Of a stretch of DNA of 64,000 bases, positions 29,603-39,178 are shown piece after piece. The notes under the pieces were generated by a model. The model did not search any database. It had not been told where the DNA came from and was given only the letters and a program-made list of their open reading frames with translations. Made by a program: the position numbers and the translations under genes. How positions within the stretch are numbered: the stretch's first letter is position 1; the number at the start of each line of letters is the position of its first letter. Origin of the DNA: Cytophagales bacterium (lineage in GTDB: Bacteria; Bacteroidota; Bacteroidia; Cytophagales; UBA9547); the NCBI GenBank assembly GCA_013297755.1, contig JAAFIH010000010.1, positions 1 through 64,000 on the forward strand, written 5' to 3'.

Positions 29603-30619
29603 ATGAATACATTTATTATTTCTGCAGCAGTAGTGCTTTTATTAGTAATTTTCTTTTTATTAATGAGAGTTGGTTCATTGTTATCAATACTTAAAGGTAG
29701 CTACTCCAAACGTGTTGGCTCAAGTAATAGTATCAATGCAGCAATGTTTCCTATATTTTTTGTAGTAGGTTTAGCTTTAATCTTTTGGTATTCTGGTAAG
29801 GCTTCAGAGTTTTATTTGCCAAAATCTGCATCCGAACATGGTATTATTACTGATAATCTTTTTTGGTTGATTACAGCAATTATAATGATAGCTTTTATTT
29901 TCACTAATACTATGCTATTTTATTTTCCATACAAATATCAGTTTAATGAAAATAGAAAGGCTTTTTTCTATCCTGATAATCACAAACTTGAGATTATATG
30001 GACAATTATTCCAGCCATTGTATTGACAGTTCTTGTTATTTTTGGTTACAAAACTTGGACTGATATAACTGCACCTGCTCCTAAAGATGCTATTGTATTG
30101 GAGATTACAGGCAAACAGTTTAACTGGATTGTTCGTTATCCTGGCAAAGATGGAAAATTAGGTACTTACAATTATAAATTAATAGATGCTACTAATGAAG
30201 TAGGAATTGATTTTTCTGATAAATCTAGTTTTGACGATTTTTTACCAAGAGAGATTCATATTCCTAAAGGTAGACCAGTTCAGTTCAAAATTAGAGCTAG
30301 AGATGTTTTACATTCTGTTTTTTTGCCACATTTTAGACAAAAAATGGATGCAGTACCTGGTATGCCAACAACTTTTTGGTTTACACCAATTTATACAACT
30401 GATGAGATGAAGTCTATAACAGGAAAATCTGATTTTAAATATGAATTAGCTTGTACAGAGGTTTGTGGTAAAGGTCATTTTGGGATGAAATTTTTGTTAG
30501 TAGTGGATGAGCCAGAAGATTTTGAAAAATGGTATGGAACTCAAGAGGCTTTTCTTAAGAAAAATCCTGATTACTTAGCAAATGTTCCATTAGAAATAAA
30601 AAGTTTAGCGATTAAATAA
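29603..30619 (+). CDS. coxB: Cytochrome c oxidase subunit II
   Basis: 338 residues. Two or three N-terminal membrane helices, then a cupredoxin domain with the CuA ligands in ACTEVCGKGHFGMKF (about 283-297: Cys, Cys, His, Met) and the earlier DVLHSVFLP His. It accepts electrons from cytochrome c or ActE. No fused cytochrome c domain. It lies between actF and coxA in the same operon, as is usual when complex III is of the Act type. Confidence 0.97.
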   Translation: MNTFIISAAVVLLLVIFFLLMRVGSLLSILKGSYSKRVGSSNSINAAMFPIFFVVGLALIFWYSGKASEFYLPKSASEHGIITDNLFWLITAIIMIAFIFTNTMLFYFPYKYQFNENRKAFFYPDNHKLEIIWTIIPAIVLTVLVIFGYKTWTDITAPAPKDAIVLEITGKQFNWIVRYPGKDGKLGTYNYKLIDATNEVGIDFSDKSSFDDFLPREIHIPKGRPVQFKIRARDVLHSVFLPHFRQKMDAVPGMPTTFWFTPIYTTDEMKSITGKSDFKYELACTEVCGKGHFGMKFLLVVDEPEDFEKWYGTQEAFLKKNPDYLANVPLEIKSLAIK

Positions 30620-30668
30620 ACAATATTTTTTAACGATACGTTTTCATAATATTAAAAATTTACAAATT

Positions 30669-32519
30669 ATGTCATCCATAGCAATAGAATTAGAAAAAAG
30701 TAAAGTACATGATCACGAACACGAACATGAGCATGAACATCATGAATTAAATTTTATTCAAAAATATATCTTTAGTGAAGATCATAAGGTTATTTCTAAG
30801 CAATTTTTGATTTCAGGTTTGATTTGGGCTTTGATTGGAGGTAGTTTTTCAATTCTTTTTAGATTACAGCTGGGTTTTCCAGATGCCAATCTAGAATGGC
30901 TTAAACCTATTTTAGGGGAGTGGATTCAAAATGGAAAATTAGATCCATCTTTTTATCTTGCACTTGTAACCATGCATGGTACAATTATGGTATTTTTTGT
31001 ACTTACTGCTGGTTTGAGTGGTACATTCTCTAATTTCTTGATACCATTACAGATAGGTGCTAGAGATATGGCTTCAGGCTTTTTGAATATGTTATCTTAC
31101 TGGTTTTTCTTTGCTTCTTCTTTATTAATGTTTGTTTCATTGTTTCTTGAAACTGGACCTGCTTCTGGTGGTTGGGTTATTTATCCTCCATTGAGTGCGT
31201 TACCTCAAGCTATGTCTGGATCTGGACTTGGTATGACTTTATGGTTGTGTTCGATGGCAATATTTATAATTTCTTCATTGTTAGGTTCTATAAATTATAT
31301 AACAACTATTATCAATATGAGAACTAGAGGATTGAGTTTTACAAGATTGCCTTTAACTATATGGGCGTTTTTTGTAACTGCAATTATTGGTGTTTTATCT
31401 TTTCCAGTTTTATTTTCAGCTGCTCTGCTCCTTGTTTTTGATAGAAGTTTTGGTACAAGTTTTTATCTGTCTGAAATTTACATTGGTGGAGAGGCTTTAC
31501 ACAATATGGGTGGTTCTCCAATATTGTTTCAACATTTATTTTGGTTTTTGGGTCATCCAGAGGTATATATAGTATTATTACCTGCATTAGGAATTACTTC
31601 TGAAATTATAGCTACTAATTCTAGAAAACCAATTTTTGGTTACAGAGCAATGATTGGTTCAATATTGGGTATAGCTTTTTTGTCTTTTATAGTATGGGCA
31701 CACCACATGTTTGTAACAGGTATGAATCCATTTCTTGGTTCAGTTTTTATGTTTTTAACACTTATTATAGCAGTACCATCAGCAGTTAAAGGATTTAATT
31801 ATATAGCTACATTATGGAGAGGTAATATAGTTTTTACGCCTGCTATGTTGTTTTCTATTGGTTTAGTTTCTTTATTCATATCAGGTGGTTTAACTGGTAT
31901 AATTTTAGGTAATTCTGCTTTAGACATACAATTACATGATACTTATTATGTAGTTGCTCACTTTCATTTGGTAATGGGTTCTGCATCGTTCTTTGGTTTT
32001 ATGGCAGGTGTTTATCATTGGTTTCCTAAAATGTTTGGTAGAATGTTGGATGAAAGACTTGGATATTTCCATTTTTGGATGACTTTTATAGGTGTTTATT
32101 TGGTATTTTTCCCAATGCACTACATAGGAATAGCTGGTTTTCCAAGAAGATATTATTCTTTTACAAGTTATGATGCTTTCAGTACATTTAGTGATTTGAA
32201 TATGTTTATTAGTGCAGCTGCTATTATCACCTTCTCTGCACAATTAGTTTTTGGTTTTAACTTCTTTTACAGTATATTTAAAGGAAGAAAATCAACCCAA
32301 AATCCATGGAGATCAAACACACTTGAGTGGACAACACCTGTAAATGTAGGACACGGCAATTGGGTTGGTGAGATACCAAGTGTTTATAGATGGCCTTATG
32401 ACTATTCTAAACCTGGTGCTTCAGATGACTTTATTCCACAACATATACCTTTAACATCAACACCAGAAAGTAACCTTCCACATGAAATTGAGGAAGCTAA
32501 AACTGAGGTTGTTCAATAA
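30669..32519 (+). CDS. coxA: Cytochrome c oxidase subunit I (A1-type)
   Basis: 616 residues, 12 core helices. WFLGHPEVYIVLLP carries the CuB His, the cross-linked Tyr and the Glu of A1-type oxidases; HHMFV gives two more CuB His, and VVAHFHLVMGS the heme ligands. It reduces O2 to water and pumps protons. Unusual: a His/Glu repeat HDHEHEHEHEHH (about 15-26) before the first helix. The last gene of the operon; subunit III does not follow. Confidence 0.97.
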   Translation: MSSIAIELEKSKVHDHEHEHEHEHHELNFIQKYIFSEDHKVISKQFLISGLIWALIGGSFSILFRLQLGFPDANLEWLKPILGEWIQNGKLDPSFYLALVTMHGTIMVFFVLTAGLSGTFSNFLIPLQIGARDMASGFLNMLSYWFFFASSLLMFVSLFLETGPASGGWVIYPPLSALPQAMSGSGLGMTLWLCSMAIFIISSLLGSINYITTIINMRTRGLSFTRLPLTIWAFFVTAIIGVLSFPVLFSAALLLVFDRSFGTSFYLSEIYIGGEALHNMGGSPILFQHLFWFLGHPEVYIVLLPALGITSEIIATNSRKPIFGYRAMIGSILGIAFLSFIVWAHHMFVTGMNPFLGSVFMFLTLIIAVPSAVKGFNYIATLWRGNIVFTPAMLFSIGLVSLFISGGLTGIILGNSALDIQLHDTYYVVAHFHLVMGSASFFGFMAGVYHWFPKMFGRMLDERLGYFHFWMTFIGVYLVFFPMHYIGIAGFPRRYYSFTSYDAFSTFSDLNMFISAAAIITFSAQLVFGFNFFYSIFKGRKSTQNPWRSNTLEWTTPVNVGHGNWVGEIPSVYRWPYDYSKPGASDDFIPQHIPLTSTPESNLPHEIEEAKTEVVQ

Positions 32520-32523
32520 ATTT

Positions 32524-32550
32524 AAAACCCCGTTTATGCGGGGTTTTTTG
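32524..32550 (+). terminator. Terminator of the act-cox operon
   Basis: Perfect 9-bp stem AAAACCCCG / CGGGGTTTT (32524-32532, 32539-32547) with a 6-base loop and six T from 32544. Confidence 0.93.
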
Positions 32551-32572
32551 TTTTATATTAATTCTAATCATT

Positions 32573-33244
32573 ATGCGAATATTATTTTTTTTATTTTTTA
32601 TTTCTCTACAAGTTTTTTCACAAAATTTAAAATCTATTGATATTAAAAAAGGTATTAGTCTTCAGATACCAGACAATTTTAATCTTATGTCTGATGATGA
32701 TATTGCTCAAAAATATCCTTCTTATAGAAAGCCATTGGCAGTATATTCTAATTCCAAAAAAAGTGTTGATATTGGAGTTAATTATACGATTAACAAATGG
32801 AATAATTCTAATTTATCAATTTTAAAAAGTATGTATAAGGCTACTATTAGTTCTGTATTTACAGATGTATCGTTTTTTCAAGATGGAGTCATTAAAAAAG
32901 TTAATGATAGAGATTTCATTGTATTTGAGTTTATTTCAACTTTAACAGAAGAAAATGGACCTAATCAGGGTAAGTCTATGCGAACTTATACATACCTAGC
33001 TTATACAATATTTCAAAAAAAGGTATTGGTGTTTAATATGAATGCAGAAGCGTTAGAAAGAAATAATTGGGCAGCAACCTTCGAAAATGTTTTTGGAAGT
33101 ATAAAAATTTCAAATAAACTAGAACTAGATGCTTTCACTCCATTTGAAGCCGAGAATAAACCTGTTCCAAAATCAAGTTCTACTGATACACAGTTGAAGT
33201 TGTTGAAAAGGCTTGGTAAATCAAGGACTAAAAATCCTCAATAA
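32573..33244 (+). CDS. Secreted protein, PsbP/DcrB-like, unknown role
   Basis: 223 residues with a signal peptide (cleavage near VFSQ, residue 17). The rest (LKSIDIKKGISLQIPDNF, then a mixed alpha/beta body with IVFEFISTLTE and a VLVFNMNAE strand) resembles small PsbP/DcrB-like periplasmic proteins. The C-terminus is basic (KLLKRLGKSRTK). No function is assigned. It follows the coxA terminator and precedes panB. Confidence 0.7.
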   Translation: MRILFFLFFISLQVFSQNLKSIDIKKGISLQIPDNFNLMSDDDIAQKYPSYRKPLAVYSNSKKSVDIGVNYTINKWNNSNLSILKSMYKATISSVFTDVSFFQDGVIKKVNDRDFIVFEFISTLTEENGPNQGKSMRTYTYLAYTIFQKKVLVFNMNAEALERNNWAATFENVFGSIKISNKLELDAFTPFEAENKPVPKSSSTDTQLKLLKRLGKSRTKNPQ

Positions 33245-33312
33245 TTATTTTTTATTACTAATAACTAATTATTCATTTTAATTTTAATATTTGTAATGTT
33301 TTAAATTTCAAT

Positions 33313-34134
33313 ATGGCCATTTTCCCAGAACAAGAAATAAAGAAAATCACTACCCATCAGATTCAGGAAATGAAAACTCGTGGCGAAAAAATATCAATGC
33401 TCACAGCGTATGAATATTCTATGGCCAAGATATTAGATACAGCTGGATTAGATATACTTTTGGTTGGGGATTCTGCTTCAAATGTTGTACATGGACACGA
33501 AACCACATTGCCAATCACACTGGATCAGATGATTTCGCATGCATCGGCAGTAGTTAGGGCTGTCCAAAGAGCTTTAGTAGTAGTAGATATTCCATTTGGT
33601 TCGTATCAAGGTAATTCATCAGAAGCTTTAAGAAGTGCCATTAGAATTATGAAAGAATCAGGGGCACATGCTATAAAAGTAGAAGGTGGGGCAGAAATTA
33701 AGGATTCTATCATACGTATTTTATCGGCTGGAGTGCCTGTAATGGGACATTTGGGTTTGACACCTCAATCTATTTATAAATTTGGAACGTATACAGTCAG
33801 GGCCAAAGAAGATGCAGAGGCCAAGAAACTCATTGATGATGCTTATTTGTTGCAGGAAATAGGTTGTTTTGCTATTGTTTTAGAAAAAATACCTGCTGCT
33901 TTGGCAAAAACTGTATCTAGTAATTTAAGAATTCCTATTATAGGGATTGGTGCAGGGCCAGATGTTGATGGTCAGGTATTGGTAACGCATGATATGTTGG
34001 GAATTAATAATGATTTTCAACCACGATTTTTAAGAAAATATGCGCATTTGAATGATATAATAACAAATGCTGTAAGAAATTATGTAAAAGATGTGAAGTT
34101 AGAAGATTTTCCTAATATGTCGGAAAGTTATTAG
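33313..34134 (+). CDS. panB: 3-methyl-2-oxobutanoate hydroxymethyltransferase
   Basis: 273 residues, (beta/alpha)8 barrel. [29 protein letters not shown] (metal-binding Asp) and [10 protein letters not shown] are the PanB motifs; the [16 protein letters not shown] loop is also conserved. It makes ketopantoate from ketoisovalerate and methylene-THF for pantothenate and CoA. Confidence 0.97.
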   Translation: MAIFPEQEIKKITTHQIQEMKTRGEKISMLTAYEYSMAKILDTAGLDILLVGDSASNVVHGHETTLPITLDQMISHASAVVRAVQRALVVVDIPFGSYQGNSSEALRSAIRIMKESGAHAIKVEGGAEIKDSIIRILSAGVPVMGHLGLTPQSIYKFGTYTVRAKEDAEAKKLIDDAYLLQEIGCFAIVLEKIPAALAKTVSSNLRIPIIGIGAGPDVDGQVLVTHDMLGINNDFQPRFLRKYAHLNDIITNAVRNYVKDVKLEDFPNMSESY

Positions 34135-34196
34135 TTTGTATTATTTTTAACAAATTATCATTGGTTTGTGTTTTAAATTGAATGTATTATAATTAG

Positions 34197-34577
34197 ATGT
34201 TAAGGATATTATTATTGATGGTTTTATTTTTTATACATGTAGGTTGTAAAAAAATACCTGATTTAAAAAACTTTGATTCAAAAATGTGGCAGTCAGACCC
34301 TATGGGTTGTATTGGTGAAAGGAAAAAGAATATAGCGTTTTTGAATGAAATTAAAGCTGATTTAGTTGGTATTTCAGAAGATCAGTTGCTTTCAGTGATG
34401 GGTAATCCAGACAAAAAGATATTAGAAGAGAGAAGTAAGAAGCAGTATATTTATTACTTATCATCCATCGTTTGTGCCAGAGAGTTGAGCGAGAATGTAG
34501 CAGTTGTGGTAGATTTTGATGCTTTGCATAGAGTTGTGGTGCTTAGTACAAATATAGAAATTGGTAATTTGAAATGA
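34197..34577 (+). CDS. Small lipoprotein, BamE/SmpA-like outline
   Basis: 126 residues. Signal ending FFIHVGC makes it a lipoprotein. EISEDQLLSVMGNPDKK-like text (GISEDQLLSVMGNPDK, about 61-76) followed by a strand-rich end recalls the SmpA/BamE fold (a GMT..qv...lG.P motif), but similarity is weak. It overlaps the next gene by 4 bases (ATGA), suggesting coupling. Confidence 0.6.
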   Translation: MLRILLLMVLFFIHVGCKKIPDLKNFDSKMWQSDPMGCIGERKKNIAFLNEIKADLVGISEDQLLSVMGNPDKKILEERSKKQYIYYLSSIVCARELSENVAVVVDFDALHRVVVLSTNIEIGNLK

Positions 34578-34921
34578 TTGATTTTACAGATGTTGAGTTT
34601 AATAAAAATTGGAATGATTTTTTGAATAAATTTAGTATTCAATTTGGTAAGAAACCAGATCTTAATGCCATACTTTATTTGATTGGCATGCAGGAGCTTG
34701 GCCAAGGACCTAAGAGTTTTAGCAAGGAACAAAAGCAAGATCTAATGCATATAGCAACTTGTAAATTGTTTTCGGCACTTGACTATTATCAATTAGATGG
34801 GGTAGACCAAGATGGATGGCCTCATTGGAATCAAATAAAGCCACTACCAAAATTGAATATTTTGGAACAAGAAAAATTACTAAAAATGCAAATTTTAGAT
34901 TATTTTGATGATATCCTATAA
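34574..34921 (+). CDS. Conserved hypothetical protein
   Basis: 115 residues, soluble, mostly helical: LNAILYLIGMQELGQG, KQDLMHIATCKLFSALDYY and DGWPHWNQIKPLPKL. The pattern looks like proteins conserved across Bacteroidota with no assigned role. Translationally coupled to the upstream lipoprotein gene (ATGA overlap). Confidence 0.65.
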   Translation: MIDFTDVEFNKNWNDFLNKFSIQFGKKPDLNAILYLIGMQELGQGPKSFSKEQKQDLMHIATCKLFSALDYYQLDGVDQDGWPHWNQIKPLPKLNILEQEKLLKMQILDYFDDIL

Positions 34922-34942
34922 CACTTTTTTTTCTTTTAAAGG

Positions 34943-36073
34943 ATGACACCTATTTTAATGGTTGATTTGCAAAGTCAATACAAACAATTACAATTAGAAA
35001 TTGATGCTTCTATACAAAAAGTATTAGATGAAGCTCATTTTATAAAAGGCAATCAAGTAGGGGAGTTGGAGCAGAAACTCGCAGATTACATTGGGATAGA
35101 ACATTGTATCACATGTGCCAATGGTACAGATGCTTTGCAATTGGTTTGGATGGCACTGGATTTGCCCGTCAATAGCGAAGTTATAGTGCCTGATTTTTGC
35201 TATATAGCTGCAGCAGAAACCATAGTTTCTAGGGGATTAAAACCTGTATTTGTGGATGTTGATACAGATTATTTCAATATTGATGTATCAAAAATAGAGG
35301 AAAATATTACCGAAAATACGAGAGCAATAGTGGTTGTTCATCTTTTTGGGCAATGTTGTAATATGACCCCAATAATAAAAATAGCTCAAAAATATAATTT
35401 ATTTATCATAGAAGATGCTGCCCAAAGTTTAGGAGCGTGCTATACATTTGCCAATGATGATGTAAGAATGGCTTGCAATATGAGTCATATAGCAACAACT
35501 TCTTTTTTTCCTTCAAAAAATTTGGGATGTTATGGAGATGGAGGTGCTATTTTTACAAATGATTTTGAGTTAGCACAAAAAGTAAGAAGTTTGGCAAATC
35601 ATGGGCAAAATAAAAAATATTATTATCAATATATTGGTATCAATTCTAGGTTAGATACACTACAGGCGGCCATTTTGTTGGCAAAATTACCTTATTTAGA
35701 CGATTTTAATTCAAAAAGGATTTATTTTGCTTCACTTTATTCTGAAAAATTAAAACATATTTCAGCGATTGAATTACCCAAGATTTTACCAAGTTCTACA
35801 TGTATTTTTCACCAATATACGATTAAAGTTGGTCATTTAAAAAGGGATTCTTTACAATTATTTTTAAAAACAAAAAATATTCCTTCTATGATTTATTACC
35901 CACTTTCTACACAAAAGCAGGTGGCTTATCAAAAATATAGGACTACAAATGCCAATTTAATAACAGAAGACTTATCAACTGAAGTACTTTCGTTGCCCAT
36001 GCACCCTAATCTCACTTTAGAGCAAATTGATTATATTTGTGGGCAAATAAGCATATTTTTTAGTAATTTTTGA
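34943..36073 (+). CDS. DegT/DnrJ/EryC1/StrS sugar aminotransferase
   Basis: 376 residues, PLP fold type I. ANGTDALQLVWMAL binds the phosphate, IEDAAQSLGA holds the ring-stacking region, and Lys in SFFPSKNLGCYGDGGA forms the Schiff base. Members amino-transfer onto 3- or 4-keto nucleotide sugars (WbpE/ArnB-like) for surface glycans. The sugar cannot be told. An A/G-rich AAAGG just before the ATG resembles a Shine-Dalgarno site, unusual in this window. Confidence 0.93.
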   Translation: MTPILMVDLQSQYKQLQLEIDASIQKVLDEAHFIKGNQVGELEQKLADYIGIEHCITCANGTDALQLVWMALDLPVNSEVIVPDFCYIAAAETIVSRGLKPVFVDVDTDYFNIDVSKIEENITENTRAIVVVHLFGQCCNMTPIIKIAQKYNLFIIEDAAQSLGACYTFANDDVRMACNMSHIATTSFFPSKNLGCYGDGGAIFTNDFELAQKVRSLANHGQNKKYYYQYIGINSRLDTLQAAILLAKLPYLDDFNSKRIYFASLYSEKLKHISAIELPKILPSSTCIFHQYTIKVGHLKRDSLQLFLKTKNIPSMIYYPLSTQKQVAYQKYRTTNANLITEDLSTEVLSLPMHPNLTLEQIDYICGQISIFFSNF

Positions 36074-36129
36074 TTTATTTTATAAACTTTACCTTTAATT
36101 TTCTTTATCAACAATATTGCTTATATGGA

Positions 36130-36158
36130 TTGTTTTTTTTATATATTGTATAGATTTG
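36130..36158 (+). promoter_or_regulatory. Promoter in the parC upstream region
   Basis: -33 TTG (36130-36132), 18 bases, -7 TAGATTTG (36151-36158). Transcription would start near 36165, leaving about 235 bases of leader or a separate small RNA before parC. Confidence 0.6.
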
Positions 36159-36164
36159 CAAAAA

Positions 36165-36398
36165 AATAGAGACATTTATTTGAGTTTAATAATCATCAAG
36201 CAAGTGTTGTATTTGAAAACTTCTTAAAAATCTGATTTTTATTTTCATATAGCAATCTCCAAAACCAACCCTATTGCATAGATTAAAACCCGTGTTTGGT
36301 AATAAAGGTGTGATATTGAAATAAAAAGAGATATTTATAAGCTACAAATTGTTTTAAGTCATTAGATTGCTACATATTACCGAATACAGTTATATAAA
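36165..36398 (+). ncRNA. Candidate small RNA or long parC leader
   Basis: The 325-base gap between the DegT gene and parC holds no ORF but has a good promoter. The downstream stretch is locally richer in G and C than the other gaps (ATCTCCAAAACCAACCC near 36250-36270, CCCGTGTTTGG near 36289-36299), and CCAAA.../...TTTGG can pair. It does not carry recognisable tmRNA, RNase P or SRP RNA motifs. A 6S-like RNA is possible but unproven. Confidence 0.3.
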
Positions 36399-38975
36399 AT
36401 GGAAGAAATAACAGACGATAATAATATACATGAAGTAATACCAGTATCTGGATTGTACGAAAATTGGTTTTTGGATTATGCTTCTTATGTTATTTTGGAA
36501 CGGGCAGTGCCTGCGATAGAGGATGGATTAAAGCCTGTTCAAAGACGTATTTTGCATGTAATGAAAGAAATGGATGATGGTAGATACAATAAAGTGGCCA
36601 ACATCATAGGTTCTACCATGGCATTTCATCCTCATGGCGATGCTTCTATAAGTGAAGCCATAGTTGCACTTGGGCAAAAAGATTTGCTTATAGATATGCA
36701 AGGAAATTGGGGCGATATTCGAACTGGAGATTCGGCAGCGGCACCCAGATATATAGAAGCCAGATTGTCGAAATTTGCTTTGGAGGTAGCTTTTAATGCA
36801 GATACTACAGATTGGCAAATGTCGTATGATGGTCGCAAAAAAGAACCTATAACCTTGCCTATGAAGTTTCCTTTGTTGCTAGCACAAGGTGTAGAGGGTA
36901 TAGCAGTAGGTTTGGCCACAAAAATATTGCCTCACAATTTTTGTGAATTGATATTGGCATCAATCAAGATTTTAAAAAATGAAAGTTTTGAGTTGTTTCC
37001 TGATTTTCTTACAGGTGGGTATGCAGATGTGAGTGATTATAGGGATGGATTGCGTGGTGGTAAAGTAAGATTAAGAGCTAAAATAGAAGAGGTAGATAAA
37101 AAAACACTTGTAATCAGAGAAATCCCATTTGGCACAACTACTGGAGCTTTGATGGAGTCTATTGTAAAAGCAAACGAAAATGGTAAGATTAAAATAAAAA
37201 AAGTAGTAGATAACACTGCCAAAGATGTAGAAATAGAAATTCAATTACAGCCAGGCGTAAGTCCTGATATTACGATAGATGCACTCTATGCTTTTACAGA
37301 TTGTGAAATGTCGGTTTCGCCCAATGCTTGTGTAATTGTAGACGATAAACCATGTTTTTTGGGTGTTTCGGAGATTTTACGCATTTGTACTGCCCGTACA
37401 AAAGATCTTTTGAGGCAAGAGTTGGAGATAAGAAAAAGAGAATTGCAGGAGAAAATATTTTTCTCATCTCTTCTTAAAATTTTTATCGGACAGGGAATGT
37501 ATAAAGATAAATCTTACGAAAATGCACCTACAACAGATGTATGTTTTGAGGTTTTGAATACATTATTTACGCCATTTTTTGATCAATTTTATAGAAAAAT
37601 AGAAAACGAAGATTATGCCAAACTAATTGCAAAACCCCTTAGCAGTATTACTCGATTTGATGTACACAAAGCTGATGAGCAAATGAAACAATTGGCAGAA
37701 GAAATCCAAGAGGTTGATTTTAATCTGGCTAATCTTACTGATTTTTCAATCAAATATTATGAAAACTTATTATCAAAATATGGCAAAGGAAGAGAGCGAA
37801 AAACCGAAATAAGGCCTTTTGACACTATCAATATCAATACTGTAGCGGCCATTAATTCTAAATTATATATCAATAGAGCAGATGGATTTATAGGAATTTC
37901 GCTCAAAAAAGATGAGTTTGTGTGCGATTGTTCTGATATAGACGATATAGTGGTTATCAGAAAAGATGGCATTATGAAAATAGTAAGAATAGATCAAAAA
38001 GTATTTGTTGGAAAAGATATTTTATATGCAGGTGTTTTTCGCAAAGGCGATGAGCGAACGGTTTATAATATGATATATTTGGATGGAAAATCGGGCAAAA
38101 ATATGGTCAAGAGGTTTCATGTAACAGGAATTACCAGAGACAAAGAGTATGATTTAACGGCAGGCAACAAAGGCTCAAAAATTACTTATCTTGCAGTAAG
38201 GCCAAATGGAGAATCAGAGGTAGTTACGATAACACTCACGCCAAGTAGTGCATCTAAAAATAAGATTTTTGATTATAATTTTGCAGATATTGCCATAAAG
38301 GGACGTAGTTCGTTAGGCAATATTTTAACGGCCTATCCTATCAAAAATATTAAATTTACCAGTCTTGGCTCGTCTAGTATAGGGGGCATAGATATATATT
38401 ATGAAGAAACGACAGGACGCTTAAATATTGACAATAGAGGTCGCTTGTTGGGAAATTTTAATACAGACGACAAAATATTGGTTGTGTATAAACATGGCGA
38501 ATACGAAATTACCAATTTTGAGCTTACAAACAGATATATGCCTGAAATTATACTTTCTATGGAAAAATATATGGCCGACAAAGTATATGCAGTAGTTCAT
38601 TTTAATGCTGCCGACAAAACATATTATGTGAAAAGATTTAAGATAGAATTATTGCAAATGGATAAAAAATATTTGTTGATAAGCGATGCTAAAGGTTCTA
38701 AAATGTCGGTTTTTACATCACAAATTAATCCAGAGGTAGAAGTGAAAATGGCAGCCATAGGTAATAAAAAAGAATATTCAACGAGGGTTCAATTGGCAGA
38801 TTATATAGATGTGAAGGGTTGGAAAGCTCAAGGCAACAAATTGGCCAGCAACGATGTGGCTGCTATTACTTTGCTACCACCTAAAGAAGAGATGAAATTG
38901 GCACAAATGCAAACTTCTATGTTTGATAGTCCCAAAAATGAAGGATTGAAACCAGGAGATAGCATAGAATTGTAA
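36399..38975 (+). CDS. parC: DNA topoisomerase IV subunit A
   Basis: 858 residues. YASYVILERAVPAIEDGLKPVQRR opens the winged-helix domain, and the active-site Tyr118 sits in AAAPRYIEARL. The C-terminal beta-pinwheel (about 480-820) lacks a canonical GyrA box, which favours ParC over GyrA. Where E. coli ParC has Ser80 in the quinolone-resistance region, this protein has Ala82 (HPHGDASISEA), as appears common in the phylum. The parE partner is not in the window. Confidence 0.92.
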   Translation: MEEITDDNNIHEVIPVSGLYENWFLDYASYVILERAVPAIEDGLKPVQRRILHVMKEMDDGRYNKVANIIGSTMAFHPHGDASISEAIVALGQKDLLIDMQGNWGDIRTGDSAAAPRYIEARLSKFALEVAFNADTTDWQMSYDGRKKEPITLPMKFPLLLAQGVEGIAVGLATKILPHNFCELILASIKILKNESFELFPDFLTGGYADVSDYRDGLRGGKVRLRAKIEEVDKKTLVIREIPFGTTTGALMESIVKANENGKIKIKKVVDNTAKDVEIEIQLQPGVSPDITIDALYAFTDCEMSVSPNACVIVDDKPCFLGVSEILRICTARTKDLLRQELEIRKRELQEKIFFSSLLKIFIGQGMYKDKSYENAPTTDVCFEVLNTLFTPFFDQFYRKIENEDYAKLIAKPLSSITRFDVHKADEQMKQLAEEIQEVDFNLANLTDFSIKYYENLLSKYGKGRERKTEIRPFDTININTVAAINSKLYINRADGFIGISLKKDEFVCDCSDIDDIVVIRKDGIMKIVRIDQKVFVGKDILYAGVFRKGDERTVYNMIYLDGKSGKNMVKRFHVTGITRDKEYDLTAGNKGSKITYLAVRPNGESEVVTITLTPSSASKNKIFDYNFADIAIKGRSSLGNILTAYPIKNIKFTSLGSSSIGGIDIYYEETTGRLNIDNRGRLLGNFNTDDKILVVYKHGEYEITNFELTNRYMPEIILSMEKYMADKVYAVVHFNAADKTYYVKRFKIELLQMDKKYLLISDAKGSKMSVFTSQINPEVEVKMAAIGNKKEYSTRVQLADYIDVKGWKAQGNKLASNDVAAITLLPPKEEMKLAQMQTSMFDSPKNEGLKPGDSIEL

Positions 38976-38983
38976 AAACTGAA

Positions 38984-39022
38984 GGTATAATATGATTTAT
39001 TCCACGTTATACCTCTTTTTTT
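38984..39022 (+). terminator. Terminator after parC
   Basis: GGTATAA / TTATACC stem (38984-38990, 39007-39013) with a 16-base loop, then CTCTTTTTTTG. Confidence 0.7.
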
Positions 39023-39158
39023 GAAAGTCAATCATTAATATTTCGATTTGAGTATTTTAAGGAATTTTATAAGAATGAATGGATATAAAATTTCAATGTA
39101 ATTACAATTTAATTACAATAAAAATACAATAAATCACTATAAATATCATCTAAAAGTT

Positions 39159-39166
39159 TATTTTTG
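39159..39166 (+). promoter_or_regulatory. -7 box before the glycosyltransferase gene
   Basis: TATTTTTG matches TAnnTTTG and overlaps an in-frame TTG (39164). No clear -33 TTTG at the right distance, so the promoter is tentative. It argues for the downstream TTG at 39179 as the start. Confidence 0.4.
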
Positions 39167-39178
39167 CAAAAAAACACA

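Noticed and set aside
34600-36398. parE next to parC
   Set aside because: The genes upstream are a hypothetical protein and a DegT aminotransferase; no GyrB/ParE motif is present in the window.
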